Shown: positions 9,038-18,046 of the stretch, piece by piece | Layout of the letters: each line of letters begins with the position of its first letter | Position numbering within the stretch: position 1 is the first letter of the stretch | From: Janthinobacterium sp. UMAB-56 | GTDB lineage: Bacteria > Pseudomonadota > Gammaproteobacteria > Burkholderiales > Burkholderiaceae_D | Length of the DNA: 47,063 bases | Direction: 5' to 3' | Assembly: GCF_900095265.1 (NCBI RefSeq) | Contig: NZ_LT607652.1 | Coordinates: 333,051-380,113 of the forward strand | Translations under genes and position numbers: made by a program | The notes under the pieces: model-generated | The model's input: only the letters and a program-made list of their open reading frames with translations | Told to the model about the DNA's origin: nothing | Databases searched by the model: none

Positions 9038-9604
9038 ATGAATAAAGCCTTTGTAAAAGAATCCGACAACGACGACGATGAAGAAGCGGCTGCGCTGGCG
9101 CTGGCGATTCCCCCCGGCGCGAAGAACTACATCACGCCGGCCGGTTACCAGCGCATCAAGGAAGAGCTGCTGCAACTGATCGACGTCGACCGTCCTGAAG
9201 TGGTGCGCATCGTCCATTGGGCGGCCTCGAATGGCGACCGTTCGGAAAATGGCGACTATATCTACGGCAAGCGGCGCCTGCGCGAGATCGACCGCCGCAT
9301 CCGCTTCCTCACCAAGCGCATGGATCTGGCCGCCATCGTCGACCCCAGCGTGCACCATGGCAACGACCAGGTGTTTTTCGGCGCCACGGTCAGCTATCGC
9401 ACCAGCGACGGTGAAACGCACACCATCACCATCGTCGGCATCGATGAATTCGATCCCCTGAACGGCAAGATCAGCTGGGTCTCGCCCATGGCCCGCACCA
9501 TCACCAAGGCGCGCGAAGGCGACGTGATCACCCTCACCACGCCGTTGGGCGAGCAGGAACTGGAATTGCTGGAAGTGACGTATCCGGCGCCGGGTGAGGG
9601 ATAG
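9038..9604 (+). CDS. greB: Transcription elongation factor GreB
   Basis: A 188-residue Gre factor that stimulates RNA polymerase to cleave backtracked transcripts. The N-terminal coiled coil has the signature GDRSENGDYIYGKRRLREID, whose tip carries the acidic residues that act in the polymerase secondary channel. YIYGKRRLREIDRR is the form typical of GreB rather than GreA. The C-terminal FKBP-like domain follows (GATVSYRTSDGE to ELELLEVTYP). An acidic N-terminal tail of about 25 residues (ESDNDDDEEAAA) precedes the fold. I chose the ATG at 9038 because upstream codons in the same frame show no protein-like pattern. The Shine-Dalgarno sequence is weak (TAGGCAG). Confidence 0.94.
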   Translation: MNKAFVKESDNDDDEEAAALALAIPPGAKNYITPAGYQRIKEELLQLIDVDRPEVVRIVHWAASNGDRSENGDYIYGKRRLREIDRRIRFLTKRMDLAAIVDPSVHHGNDQVFFGATVSYRTSDGETHTITIVGIDEFDPLNGKISWVSPMARTITKAREGDVITLTTPLGEQELELLEVTYPAPGEG

Positions 9605-9674
9605 TTTGCGTTGACGCAGGGTGCCTGAGGCAGGCGCGGGTACACTGATCATTTAGTCGGTGTCAGGAGGTGCC

Positions 9675-10283
9675 ATGCCCCGCCGCCTTCGGCTTGTCTT
9701 GCCCGGTGTTCCGCTGCATGTGGTGCAGCGTGGAGTGAACCGTCAAGCATGCTTTCTTGATGGGCAGGATAAGCAGCGCTATGTTGACTATCTGCGTAGT
9801 TGTTTAGCGCTTGCACCATGCTATCTGCATGCGTATGTGGTGATGAGCAATCATGTGCATCTCTTGCTCTCTACACAAAGCACAGCCTCCCTGTCGTCGC
9901 TGATGAAAATGCTGAACCAGCGTTATGGGCAATATTTCAACTGGCGTTATGGCCGCACCGGTAGCTTGTGGGAAGGTCGCTACAAATCTTGTTTGGTGCA
10001 GGGCGAACGTTATTTATTGATTTGCCAGCGCTATATCGAACTCAATCCTGTCAGGGCGGGTATCGTGGCATTACCTGGGCAATATTGCTGGTCCAGCTAT
10101 CGGAGCAATGCGCAGGGTATGCATGATGATTTGCTGTCTCCGCATTCCTTGTATTTGATGCTTGGAAATGATGGGTTTGAACGGCAAAAAATATACCAAT
10201 CGTTATTTCAGGATGAATTGGGGGAGCGCTGCATCGGACAACTGCGAGAAGCAGTCAACGGTGAATTTGCGGTAGGCGACTAA
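9675..10283 (+). CDS. REP-associated tyrosine transposase (RAYT, Y1 HUH family)
   Basis: A 202-residue protein of the IS200-like Y1 transposase family that is domesticated with REP sequences. The HUH metal motif is HVH at residues 60-62 (VMSNHVHLLL). The likely catalytic tyrosine is Y120 in RYIELNPVRAG. The N-terminus MPRRLRLVLPGVPLHVVQRG is typical. I chose the ATG at 9675 because AGGAGG lies four bases upstream; an in-frame GTG at 9660 is poorer. The frame is intact, so the protein may be active. RAYTs are known to bind and cleave REP hairpins. A REP-like palindrome lies 52 bases downstream, and related half motifs occur at the rpoZ-spoT junction. Its codon use looks less GC-biased than its neighbours, which fits later acquisition. 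Confidence 0.92.
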   Translation: MPRRLRLVLPGVPLHVVQRGVNRQACFLDGQDKQRYVDYLRSCLALAPCYLHAYVVMSNHVHLLLSTQSTASLSSLMKMLNQRYGQYFNWRYGRTGSLWEGRYKSCLVQGERYLLICQRYIELNPVRAGIVALPGQYCWSSYRSNAQGMHDDLLSPHSLYLMLGNDGFERQKIYQSLFQDELGERCIGQLREAVNGEFAVGD

Positions 10284-10335
10284 GTGTTTTTACGGCGAGT
10301 TGCTGAACTGAGCCGGCAGTCCGCAGCGGAAAACC

Positions 10336-10362
10336 GGGGTCAGACCCGACGGGTCTGACCCC
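10336..10362. repeat. REP-like palindrome, possible bidirectional terminator
   Basis: GGGGTCAGACCC (10336-10347), a 3-base spacer GAC, and its exact complement (10351-10362) form a perfect 12-bp stem. It lies between the convergent RAYT and spoT genes. On the minus strand it is followed by GGTTTTCC, so it could also end spoT transcription. The form (short palindrome beside a Y1 transposase gene) is that of a REP unit. Confidence 0.75.
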
Positions 10363-10380
10363 AGCCCTTTGCCACTAATT

Positions 10381-12663
10381 TTAGTTGCGTTCGCGCAAGA
10401 TGCGGTTGACCCCGGCGACCCGGCGCACATTGCGCAGCAGGGCGGCCAGGTGGACGCGGTCCTTGACTTGCACGGTGAAGCGTAGCTGGTCGAGGACGTT
10501 GTCCTTGTCTTCGTCCATGCCCACATAGATGATGTTGGCGTCGGATTCGCCGATTTCGGCGGCTACGCGGGCGAGGATGCCCCGCTCGCTGTTGATCAGT
10601 ACCTTGATGCGGCAGTCGAAGCGGCGGTTCAGTTCGGTTCCCCAGCGTACGGCGATCCAGCGGTCCGGTTCCTTGGCGCGCTGGCGCTTGGCTTGCGAGC
10701 AGTCGCTCGTGTGCACGAGCAAGCCCTGGTCGCGGCGCAGCTGGCCGATGATCTGGTCGCCGGGAATCGGCAAACAGCAGGGCGCCAGCTGCACGGACAC
10801 GCCTTCGGTGCCGCAGATGGTGACGGGGTCGAGTTCGCCGCCGCTATTGTGTTCCACCGGCATGCTGGCCGCTTCGCCGCCGATCAAGCCGAAGATGTGG
10901 CGTGCCACCAGGGTGGCCATGCGCTTGCCGATGCCGATGTCCGCGTACAGCTCGTCCATGGAATTGGCGCTCGATTCGTTGAGCAGGCGTTCGACCAGCG
11001 GCAGCGGCAGGTCGGCGTCGATGTTCAGGGTTTGCAGCGCCTGCGACAGCAATTGCTGGCCCAGGGCGATCGATTCAGGCAGGTTGATCGTGCGCAAATG
11101 GTGGCGGATGGCCGAACGGGCCTTGCCTGTGCGTACGAACGATAGCCACGTCGGGCTGGGGCGCGACGAGGAATCGGTGATGATTTCCACGATGTCGCCA
11201 TTGTGCAACTCGGTGCGCAAGGGCGAGGTTTCGTTGTTGATCTTCACGGCCACGGTCTGGTCGCCGATGCCCGTGTGGATCGAGTAGGCGAAATCGATGG
11301 CCGTGGCGCCGCGCGGCAGGGCGATGATCTTCGACTTCGGCGTAAATACGTAGACGGAATCGGGGAACAGGTCGACCTTGACGTGTTCGAGGAATTCGGC
11401 CGAGTCGCCCGTCTGTTGCTGGATGTCGAGCAAGGATTGCAGCCACGCATGCGTGCGCTGCTGCAGGTCGGACGGGTTCGATTCGCCGCTCTTGTACAGC
11501 CAATGCGCCGCCACGCCGGATTCTGCCGTGCGGTGCATTTCCTGCGTGCGGATCTGGAATTCGACGGGCGTGCCGTACGGGCCGATGACGGTCGTGTGCA
11601 GCGACTGGTAGCCGTTCAGCTTGCGAATCGCGATGTAATCCTTGAACTTGCCCGGCATCGGCTTGTACAGGCTGTGCAGGGTGCCCAGGGTGACGTAACA
11701 GTCGGCAAAACTGCCCACCACCACGCGGAAGCCGTATACGTCCAGCACTTGCGAGAATGACAAATGCTTGCTGCGCATCTTTTTATAGATGTCGTACAGG
11801 GTCTTTTCGCGGCCCGTGACGTCGGCCTCGAGTTCGGCCATGGACAGGGTGCTTTTCACCGCTTCCATGATCTTGTTGACCACTTCGCGCCGGTTGCCGC
11901 GCGCCGCCTTGACGGCTTTCGCCAGGGTGCGGTAGCGCATCGGGTACAGGTGCGAGAACGACAGGTCTTGCAGCTCGTGGTAAATATTGTTCAGGCCGAG
12001 GCGGTGTGCGATCGGCACGTACACTTCCATGGTCTCGCTGGCGATGCGGCGCTTTTTTGCCGCCGTCATGAAGTCCAGGGTGCGCATATTGTGCAGGCGG
12101 TCGGCCAGCTTGATCAGGATCACGCGCACGTCGGACGCCATGGCCAGCAGCATCTTGCGGAAGTTTTCCGCCTGCGCTTCGATCTGGGTCTGGAATTCGA
12201 TTTTTTCCAGTTTCGACAGGCCGTCGACCAGGTGCGCCACGGGCGCGCCGAAACGCTCGATCAATTCATCCTTCTTGACGTCCTGGTCTTCCATCACGTC
12301 ATGCAGCAGGGCCGCCATGATGGCTTGCGCGTCGAGCTTCCACTCGGCGCAGATTTCCGCAACGGCAATCGGATGCGAAATATAGGGCTCGCCCGAGCGG
12401 CGCATCTGGCCCAGGTGCATTTCGTCGGAGAAGCGGTAGGCTTCCTTGACTTTTTTCAGGTCGGCGGGAGACAGGTATTCTGCCAGCTTGTCGGCCAGGT
12501 GACTGACGGAGGCTACGCCCAATGCAGGCGCAGGCGGTACTGCGGGGATGTTGCTGGCGGACGTGCCGGTGCCGGGCGCGGAAGCGCCCTGCGATTTTGC
12601 CGCCTGGCGCGAGGCCAGGGGCGGCAGTGCTGCGGAAGTCGTGTCGGCTGGGGTCAGACTCAT
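10381..12663 (-). CDS. spoT: Bifunctional (p)ppGpp synthetase/hydrolase SpoT
   Basis: A 760-residue RelA/SpoT homologue that makes and degrades the stringent-response alarmone. The HD hydrolase domain has H97 (YISHPIAVAEI) and HDVMED at 121-126, so hydrolysis should be intact. The synthetase domain follows (about 280-400), with YGFRVVV, KDYIA, GYQSLHTTV and VEFQIRT. TGS (about 445-510) and a C-terminal ACT domain (about 680-755) complete the long-form layout. The first 45 residues are a low-complexity Ala/Pro/Ser extension that E. coli SpoT lacks. It is the last gene after rpoZ and gmk. The Shine-Dalgarno sequence is poor, and the first codons are written over a GGGGTCAGAC motif like the nearby REP arm. 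Confidence 0.96.
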   Translation of the reverse strand: MSLTPADTTSAALPPLASRQAAKSQGASAPGTGTSASNIPAVPPAPALGVASVSHLADKLAEYLSPADLKKVKEAYRFSDEMHLGQMRRSGEPYISHPIAVAEICAEWKLDAQAIMAALLHDVMEDQDVKKDELIERFGAPVAHLVDGLSKLEKIEFQTQIEAQAENFRKMLLAMASDVRVILIKLADRLHNMRTLDFMTAAKKRRIASETMEVYVPIAHRLGLNNIYHELQDLSFSHLYPMRYRTLAKAVKAARGNRREVVNKIMEAVKSTLSMAELEADVTGREKTLYDIYKKMRSKHLSFSQVLDVYGFRVVVGSFADCYVTLGTLHSLYKPMPGKFKDYIAIRKLNGYQSLHTTVIGPYGTPVEFQIRTQEMHRTAESGVAAHWLYKSGESNPSDLQQRTHAWLQSLLDIQQQTGDSAEFLEHVKVDLFPDSVYVFTPKSKIIALPRGATAIDFAYSIHTGIGDQTVAVKINNETSPLRTELHNGDIVEIITDSSSRPSPTWLSFVRTGKARSAIRHHLRTINLPESIALGQQLLSQALQTLNIDADLPLPLVERLLNESSANSMDELYADIGIGKRMATLVARHIFGLIGGEAASMPVEHNSGGELDPVTICGTEGVSVQLAPCCLPIPGDQIIGQLRRDQGLLVHTSDCSQAKRQRAKEPDRWIAVRWGTELNRRFDCRIKVLINSERGILARVAAEIGESDANIIYVGMDEDKDNVLDQLRFTVQVKDRVHLAALLRNVRRVAGVNRILRERN

Positions 12664-12720
12664 AAAACGTCGCGTTGCTTCACAGTGTGAATAATGGATA
12701 CGGTAGAACCAGGGGTCAGC
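12650..12720. repeat. Two REP-arm-like motifs at the rpoZ-spoT junction
   Basis: GGGGTCAGAC occurs at 12650-12659, inside the start of spoT, and GGGGTCAGC at 12712-12720, between rpoZ and spoT. Both match the arm of the palindrome at 10336-10362, and both have the same orientation. They could be decayed REP units or chance matches; a genome-wide count would tell. Confidence 0.45.
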
Positions 12721-12745
12721 ACTGTTCCGGCACGCGGGTTCCCAC

Positions 12746-12949
12746 TTACATCGGGACCTTTTTCAGCATTTCGATACCGACTTTACCGGCAGCGATTTCG
12801 CGCAGTGCGACAACGGTAGGCTTGTCCTTGGCTTCCACCTTTGGGGTGTGGCCTTGCAACAACTGACGTGCGCGATAAGTCGCAGCCAGGGTCAGCTGGA
12901 AACGGTTAGGGATCTGTTTCAGGCAATCTTCGATTGTGATACGGGCCAT
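12746..12949 (-). CDS. rpoZ: RNA polymerase omega subunit
   Basis: A 67-residue omega subunit, which assists folding and assembly of the beta-prime subunit and contributes to ppGpp binding by RNA polymerase. [19 protein letters not shown] and the following [11 protein letters not shown] are the family signature, and the length is normal for betaproteobacteria. GAGGAG lies seven bases upstream of the ATG. It sits between gmk and spoT, an order also known from enterobacteria, linking polymerase and alarmone genes. Confidence 0.96.
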   Translation of the reverse strand: MARITIEDCLKQIPNRFQLTLAATYRARQLLQGHTPKVEAKDKPTVVALREIAAGKVGIEMLKKVPM

Positions 12950-13008
12950 AGTAACTCCTCAATTTTATGCGTGGTGCGTGGCGCTGTGTGAACTGGCGTG
13001 CAGACTGA

Positions 13009-13647
13009 TTACTCTGCGTGCAGGCCCAGCTGGGCGAATAGCGATGCGTTGCGGGCCGCTTGTTGCGCAAACCGGCAACGGGCCGCTCTCACGATCGCGC
13101 TCAGTTCGGACAAAGCGACCGTAAACTCTTCATTGATAATAACATACTCGAACTCGGGAGCGTGTGCGATTTCGCCACCGGCCGCCAGCAGGCGGCGCGT
13201 GATCACGTGCGGCTCGTCCTGGCCGCGCTTGTTCAGGCGTTCTTCCAGTGCATCGATTGACGGCGGCAGGATGAAAATGCCGGCCGCGCGGGGGAATTGC
13301 TTGCGGACCTGGCGCGCGCCCTGCCAGTCGATTTCCAGCAAAATATCGGTACCGGCCAGCATTTGCTGTTCCACCATGATGCGCGAGGTGCCATAGTAAT
13401 TGCCATGCACTTCCGCCCATTCCAGGAATTCGCCCTGGTCGGCGCGCGCGACAAAGTCTGCCGCTGTCGTGAAGTAATACTCGCGGCCATGCTGCTCGCC
13501 CGGACGCGGTGCGCGCGTGGTGGTCGAGATCGACAATTTGATGCCGGGCTCTTGCGCCAGCAATGCATTGACCAGTGTCGATTTGCCGGCGCCCGATGGC
13601 GCGGCGACCACGAACAGGCTGCCGGAGAAGGCGGTAGGGTGGCTCAT
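13009..13647 (-). CDS. gmk: Guanylate kinase
   Basis: A 212-residue kinase that converts GMP to GDP with ATP. The P-loop APSGAGKST lies at residues 16-24. [12 protein letters not shown] and GREYYF are the GMP-binding signatures, followed by [12 protein letters not shown] and [14 protein letters not shown]. The length matches the family. It lies upstream of rpoZ and spoT, joining guanine nucleotide supply to (p)ppGpp metabolism. The Shine-Dalgarno sequence before the ATG is weak (GAAAG). Confidence 0.96.
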   Translation of the reverse strand: MSHPTAFSGSLFVVAAPSGAGKSTLVNALLAQEPGIKLSISTTTRAPRPGEQHGREYYFTTAADFVARADQGEFLEWAEVHGNYYGTSRIMVEQQMLAGTDILLEIDWQGARQVRKQFPRAAGIFILPPSIDALEERLNKRGQDEPHVITRRLLAAGGEIAHAPEFEYVIINEEFTVALSELSAIVRAARCRFAQQAARNASLFAQLGLHAE

Positions 13648-13783
13648 GCGGATCTTTCAATAATCGTGTTGTCGGCGCCGATGCCTGCGCAGGCGGCGCC
13701 CAATCCGGTATTTTACCAAGAGGCAAGGCGCTGAGCCAGTCCCTGCCGGCGGCATGACAAAAAACAAACTGTCCGGAGCCGCC

Positions 13784-14110
13784 TCAGCGGGGCAGCCGGC
13801 CCACGGCGATTTCACCCGCATTCAGGATGATGGCCCGGCCATTCACATCGGTGCAGTCGCGGTTACTCAGGCGCACGACGGTGGTGTCGACGGACACTTC
13901 CGCGCCCAGGCTGCTGCGCGAGCAGATGCGATAAGAGGCAGGATCGGCGCCCGTGTAGATGGCGGCGCCGCGCTCCTTGAGCACGAAGCAGCCGGAGGCG
14001 CAGCTTTCGATCGCGTACGGCGATGGCTGCTGCGCCGTTTGCGCTTGCGCGCCTGCTGCCAGCAGCGCCAGGGCGGCGCTGGCGAGTATCCATGGGCGTG
14101 GCGTGGCCAT
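13784..14110 (-). CDS. Small secreted Cys-containing protein, function unknown
   Basis: A 108-residue protein with a clear signal peptide; the likely cleavage is after AQA at residue 23. The mature part is about 85 residues with four cysteines (37, 41, 63, 86) that could form two disulphides in the periplasm. I recognise no family. The ATG starts three bases after the yicC stop, and GGAG lies within the end of yicC, so it is co-transcribed with yicC and probably with gmk, rpoZ and spoT. Protein-like composition, signal peptide and tight spacing support a real gene. Confidence 0.7.
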   Translation of the reverse strand: MATPRPWILASAALALLAAGAQAQTAQQPSPYAIESCASGCFVLKERGAAIYTGADPASYRICSRSSLGAEVSVDTTVVRLSNRDCTDVNGRAIILNAGEIAVGRLPR

Positions 14111-14113
14111 CGC

Positions 14114-15019
14114 TTACTCCAGGTTCTGCACTTGTTCGCGCATTTGCTCGATCAGCAGCTTCAAGTCCATCGAGGCGTCGGCGAGTTCCTTGACGGACGC
14201 CTTGGCGCCCAGGGTGTTGGCTTCGCGATTCAATTCCTGCATCATGAAGTCGAGGCGCTTGCCCACTTGCCCGCCCTTGGTGAGGATGTGGCGCGTTTCG
14301 CCCAGGTGGGCCGACAGTCGCGCCAGTTCTTCCGAGACGTCGATGCGGATGCCATACAAAATGACTTCCTGGCGGATGCGCTCCATGGCGTCCTGGCGCG
14401 ACAGGGCTGAATTCGAACCCTGGCTGGCCAGGCCCAGCGCATCTTGCATGCGTTCGATGGCTTTTTGCTGGAAGGCTGCCACCACTTGCGGAATCAGGGG
14501 CGTGATGCGCTTGACGATGGCTTCCATTGCTTCGATGCGCGACACCAGCACCGCTTCGAGCGCCGCGCCTTCGCGCTTGCGGCTGTCGACGAAGGCGGCC
14601 ACGGTGCGTTTGGTCAGCGCGCCGACGTCCGCCTGCAGGGATTCTTGCCCCACTTGCGCTTCTTCGATGACGCCAGGCCAGCGCAGCAGTTCGGCCACCG
14701 TCATGACGGGAGCGGACACAAAATGCTGGCCCACTTCGTTTTGCAGGCGCGCCAGTTCGGCCAGCAGGGGCACGTTCAGCGCCTGCGTGCCGGCGGTGGC
14801 GGCCTTGCGGCCAAAGCTCAGGCGTACCTCGACTTTGCCGCGCGTGATGGCGGACATGACGGCGGCGCGCAAGTCAGGCTCCAGGGCCCGCAGATCGTCA
14901 TTGATCCGGAATTGCAGGTCGAGAAAGCGTGAATTGACGCTCTTGATTTCAATTGTCAGTGTGCCTGCAGCACCTTCGCTGGTGGCAACCGCGTAGCCTG
15001 TCATGCTTGAAATGCTCAA
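14114..15019 (-). CDS. yicC: YicC-family endoribonuclease
   Basis: YicC proteins are endoribonucleases that act in small-RNA and mRNA turnover. The N-terminal signature SMTGYA is followed by IEIKSVNSRFLDLQFRI. The C-terminal DUF1732 part contains RIRQEVILYGIRIDVSEELARL, HLGETRHIL and KRLDFMMQELNREANTLGAKA, which is diagnostic. The start is uncertain. A TTG at 15019 would give MSISSMTGYA, close to the family N-terminus; a GTG at 15052 or the ATG at 15004 are alternatives. None has a strong Shine-Dalgarno sequence. It opens the operon that continues to spoT and is divergent from rph, another RNA-processing gene. Confidence 0.9.
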   Translation of the reverse strand: MSISSMTGYAVATSEGAAGTLTIEIKSVNSRFLDLQFRINDDLRALEPDLRAAVMSAITRGKVEVRLSFGRKAATAGTQALNVPLLAELARLQNEVGQHFVSAPVMTVAELLRWPGVIEEAQVGQESLQADVGALTKRTVAAFVDSRKREGAALEAVLVSRIEAMEAIVKRITPLIPQVVAAFQQKAIERMQDALGLASQGSNSALSRQDAMERIRQEVILYGIRIDVSEELARLSAHLGETRHILTKGGQVGKRLDFMMQELNREANTLGAKASVKELADASMDLKLLIEQMREQVQNLE

Positions 15020-15307
15020 AGGATTCCCCGATTTGGTCTTGTATACAGTCACTTATACACTTAATCAGCCAGCGCAGGCAATACCGCCCGCGCCGCAAAA
15101 ACAGAACCACATGCTCTGATGGCCTGAAAATTGCTGAATAGTGTGCGTTTTACGGCATTGTAAAGAAAATTGTGTTTGGCGGGGCAGGATTGTAGGGATC
15201 ATGTGTGCGCCGCCCGCCATTGCGTCCTGCGCTGTTGCATGACTGCAAATGGTCGGGCGCGCGGTGGTAAAATCGCTGCCGCAACCCCAATCACACAGGA
15301 CATCCCC

Positions 15308-16036
15308 ATGACATTTGAATCCCGCCCGAGCGGCCGCGCCGTCGACGCGCTGCGCGCCATCCGCATCACCCGCCAGTACACCAAGCATGCCGAGGGCTCG
15401 GTGCTGATCGAGTGCGGCGACACCAAGGTGATCTGTACCGCCAGCATCGAAGACAAGGTCCCGGGTTTCCTGAAAGGCAAGGGCCAGGGCTGGCTGACGG
15501 CCGAATACGGCATGCTGCCCCGCTCGACGCACACGCGCATGGACCGCGAAGCGGCGCGCGGCAAGCAGTCCGGCCGCACGCAGGAAATCCAGCGCCTGAT
15601 CGGCCGTTCGCTGCGCGCGGCGTTTGATTTGCAAGCCTTCGGCGAACGCACCCTGCACCTCGATTGCGACGTCATTCAGGCCGATGGCGGCACGCGCACG
15701 GCCTCGATCACGGGCGCCATGGTGGCCGCGTATGACGCGTTTTCGCAGTTGCAGGCGCGTGGCGCGATTACCGCCATTCCCGTCAAAAGCTTTGTCGCCG
15801 CCATCTCGGTGGGCGTCTACCAGGGCATGCCGGTACTCGACCTGGACTACGTGGAAGACTCCGGCTGCGACACGGACATGAACGTGGTGATGACCGAAGC
15901 GGGCCACTTCATCGAAGTGCAAGGCACGGCCGAAGGCGCTGCCTTCGACCGCGCCGGCATGAACCGCTTGCTGGACCTGGCGCAGGGTGGCATCGCCGAC
16001 CTGATCGTCATGCAGAAGCAGGCGCTGGGACTGTAA
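15308..16036 (+). CDS. rph: Ribonuclease PH
   Basis: A 242-residue phosphorolytic 3'-exoribonuclease that trims tRNA 3' ends. It begins [18 protein letters not shown] and contains [17 protein letters not shown], the RSLRAAFDL region, [20 protein letters not shown] and [19 protein letters not shown], all RNase PH signatures. The length is normal and the frame is intact, unlike the frameshifted rph of some E. coli K-12 strains. AGGA lies before the ATG at 15308; upstream in-frame codons do not look protein-like. It is the first gene of a plus-strand run with rdgB and hemW. Confidence 0.96.
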   Translation: MTFESRPSGRAVDALRAIRITRQYTKHAEGSVLIECGDTKVICTASIEDKVPGFLKGKGQGWLTAEYGMLPRSTHTRMDREAARGKQSGRTQEIQRLIGRSLRAAFDLQAFGERTLHLDCDVIQADGGTRTASITGAMVAAYDAFSQLQARGAITAIPVKSFVAAISVGVYQGMPVLDLDYVEDSGCDTDMNVVMTEAGHFIEVQGTAEGAAFDRAGMNRLLDLAQGGIADLIVMQKQALGL

Positions 16037-16086
16037 TCTTTACACGGATTTACATCTTTTTTGCCGCTGCGCCGGGCACAAAGCCT

Positions 16087-16114
16087 GCCGCTGCCGTTTT
16101 TTTTCGGCAGCGGC
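16087..16114. other. Hairpin with T8 loop between rph and rdgB
   Basis: GCCGCTGCCG (16087-16096) pairs perfectly with 16105-16114 around a loop of eight T residues. No T run follows on the plus strand, so it is not a standard terminator. It may slow transcription or protect the rph mRNA end. Confidence 0.5.
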
Positions 16115-16175
16115 GGAGCGAGGTAAGGGGGCCACAAAAGGTTTACAATGTCGGCACTTCAACCGGACTACTGAC

Positions 16176-16769
16176 ATGACCCAACGCCTCATCCTCGCCT
16201 CCAATAACGCCGGCAAGCTCAAGGAATTCAACGAGCTGCTCTCGACCATCGGTTTTTCCGTCCATGCCCAGGGCGAATACGCGGTGCCGGAAAGCGACGA
16301 ACCGTTCCACACCTTCGTTGAAAACGCCCTGCAAAAGGCGCGCCACGCGGCGCGCCTGACGGGCTTGCCGGCGCTGGCCGACGATTCCGGCGTATGCGTC
16401 AATGCGCTCGGTGGCGCGCCCGGCGTGTATTCGGCCCGCTATGCGGGTGAGCCGAAATCGGATGTCGCCAACAGCGCCAAACTGATCGCCGACCTCGAGG
16501 CACATGCAGACAAGTCCGCGTATTACTATTGCGTGCTGGTGTATGTGCGCCATGCGGATGACCCGCAGCCGGTGATCGCCGACGGCCGCTGGAATGGCGA
16601 AATGATCGCCATTGCGCGCGGCAACGGCGGCTTCGGCTACGATCCGCATTTCTACCTGCCTGCACTGGGCAAGTGCGCGGCCGAACTGACGTCCGATGAA
16701 AAGAACGCGCTGTCGCACCGTGGCCAGGCCCTGCGCGCGCTGGTCGACAAGCTGCGGACCCTGCGATGA
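16176..16769 (+). CDS. rdgB: XTP/dITP pyrophosphatase (RdgB/HAM1 family)
   Basis: A 197-residue house-cleaning enzyme that hydrolyses dITP and XTP to monophosphates, keeping deaminated purines out of DNA and RNA. The start LILASNNAGKLKEF (SNNxGK nucleotide motif), ADDSGVCVNALGGAPGVYSARYAG, and GGFGYDPHFYLP followed by LSHRGQALRAL are the family motifs. Its stop overlaps the start of hemW (ATGA), so the two are coupled. There is no strong Shine-Dalgarno sequence. Confidence 0.96.
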   Translation: MTQRLILASNNAGKLKEFNELLSTIGFSVHAQGEYAVPESDEPFHTFVENALQKARHAARLTGLPALADDSGVCVNALGGAPGVYSARYAGEPKSDVANSAKLIADLEAHADKSAYYYCVLVYVRHADDPQPVIADGRWNGEMIAIARGNGGFGYDPHFYLPALGKCAAELTSDEKNALSHRGQALRALVDKLRTLR

Positions 16770-18040
16770 TCCCGATCAAACTGGTGGGCGCCGTTGCCAA
16801 ATCTGCAGCGAAGCCGGCAGCCAGGCCCGCGCCGCAGGATGGCATTTCCGGCGCCGCCGGGGCGGCCCTGAAATACCTGCAGCCGGGTGCGCTGAACCTG
16901 ACGGCCCTGCCGCCGCTGTCGCTGTACATCCATTTCCCGTGGTGCGTGAAAAAATGCCCGTATTGCGACTTCAATTCGCACGAGGTGCGCGGTGACTTGC
17001 CGGAAGCGCAATACCTGGCGGCCCTGCGGCTGGACCTGGAGATGGCGCTGCCGCTGATCTGGGGCCGCAAGATCCACACCATCTTCATTGGCGGCGGCAC
17101 GCCCAGTCTGATGTCGGCGGCTGGGCTGGACCAGCTGATGTCGGACGTACGCACCTTGCTGCCCCTGGAGCCTGATTGCGAAATCACCATGGAAGCCAAT
17201 CCGGGCACCTTTGAAGCGGAAAAGTTCAAGTCCTACCGGGCCAGCGGCATCAACCGCCTGTCGATCGGCATCCAGAGTTTCAATGGCCGCCACCTGCAGG
17301 CGCTGGGGCGCATCCATGATGACAAGGAAGCGCGCCGCGCGGTGGAGATCGCGCATGCGAATTTCGATAACTTCAATCTCGACCTGATGTACGCGCTGCC
17401 CACGCAAACCCTGGCCGAGGCGCAGCAGGACCTGGAAACGGCGCTGTCGTTCGCGCCGCCGCACCTGTCGCTGTACCACCTGACCCTGGAACCGAACACC
17501 CTGTTCGCCAAGTACCCGCCCGTGCTGCCGGACGACGACGAGAGCGCCGACATCGCCGACATGGTGGCCGAGCGCGCGGCGCAGGCCGGTTACGGCCGCT
17601 ACGAAGTGTCGGCCTATGCGCAGCCGGGCCGCCAGGCAAAGCACAACCGCAATTACTGGGAGTTCGGCGACTACCTGGGGATAGGCGCGGGCGCCCATTC
17701 GAAGATATCGTTTCCGCACCGCGTGCTGCGCCAGGCCCGCTACAAGCAGCCGCGCGCCTACATGGACGCGGTACTGGCCGGCAATCCGGTGCAGGAAGAG
17801 CGCGAACTGGCGCGCGAGGAAATGGGTTTTGAATTCATGCTCAATACCCTGCGCCTGACGCAGGGCTTTTCGCCGAACCTGTTCGCCGAGCGCACAGGTC
17901 TGGCCCTCAATGCCATCGAGCAGCCGCTGAATGCGGCCGAAGCGAAAGGCTTGCTGTACCGCGACCACCAGGTCATCGTCCCGACGGCGCTGGGATTGCG
18001 CTTCCTGAATGACCTGCAGCAGATGTTCCTGGAAGACTGA
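16766..18040 (+). CDS. hemW: Radical SAM protein HemW (heme chaperone-like)
   Basis: A 424-residue radical SAM protein of the HemN-like group. The CxxxCxxC cluster motif is C60, C64 and C67 in FPWCVKKCPYCDFNSH, the HemW form. IFIGGGTPSLMSA, EANPGTFE, RLSIGIQSF and GIGAGAHSKI follow, with a HemN C-terminal domain (LNTLRLTQGF). HemW binds heme and probably delivers it to target proteins; it is often annotated as coproporphyrinogen oxidase but is distinct. An Ala/Pro-rich extension of about 45 residues precedes the barrel. The ATG overlaps the rdgB stop, supporting this start. Confidence 0.93.
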   Translation: MIPIKLVGAVAKSAAKPAARPAPQDGISGAAGAALKYLQPGALNLTALPPLSLYIHFPWCVKKCPYCDFNSHEVRGDLPEAQYLAALRLDLEMALPLIWGRKIHTIFIGGGTPSLMSAAGLDQLMSDVRTLLPLEPDCEITMEANPGTFEAEKFKSYRASGINRLSIGIQSFNGRHLQALGRIHDDKEARRAVEIAHANFDNFNLDLMYALPTQTLAEAQQDLETALSFAPPHLSLYHLTLEPNTLFAKYPPVLPDDDESADIADMVAERAAQAGYGRYEVSAYAQPGRQAKHNRNYWEFGDYLGIGAGAHSKISFPHRVLRQARYKQPRAYMDAVLAGNPVQEERELAREEMGFEFMLNTLRLTQGFSPNLFAERTGLALNAIEQPLNAAEAKGLLYRDHQVIVPTALGLRFLNDLQQMFLED

Positions 18041-18046
18041 CGCTGC

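Noticed and set aside
16087..16114. T8-loop hairpin as a terminator for rph
   Set aside because: The T run is in the loop, and no T run follows the stem on either strand.
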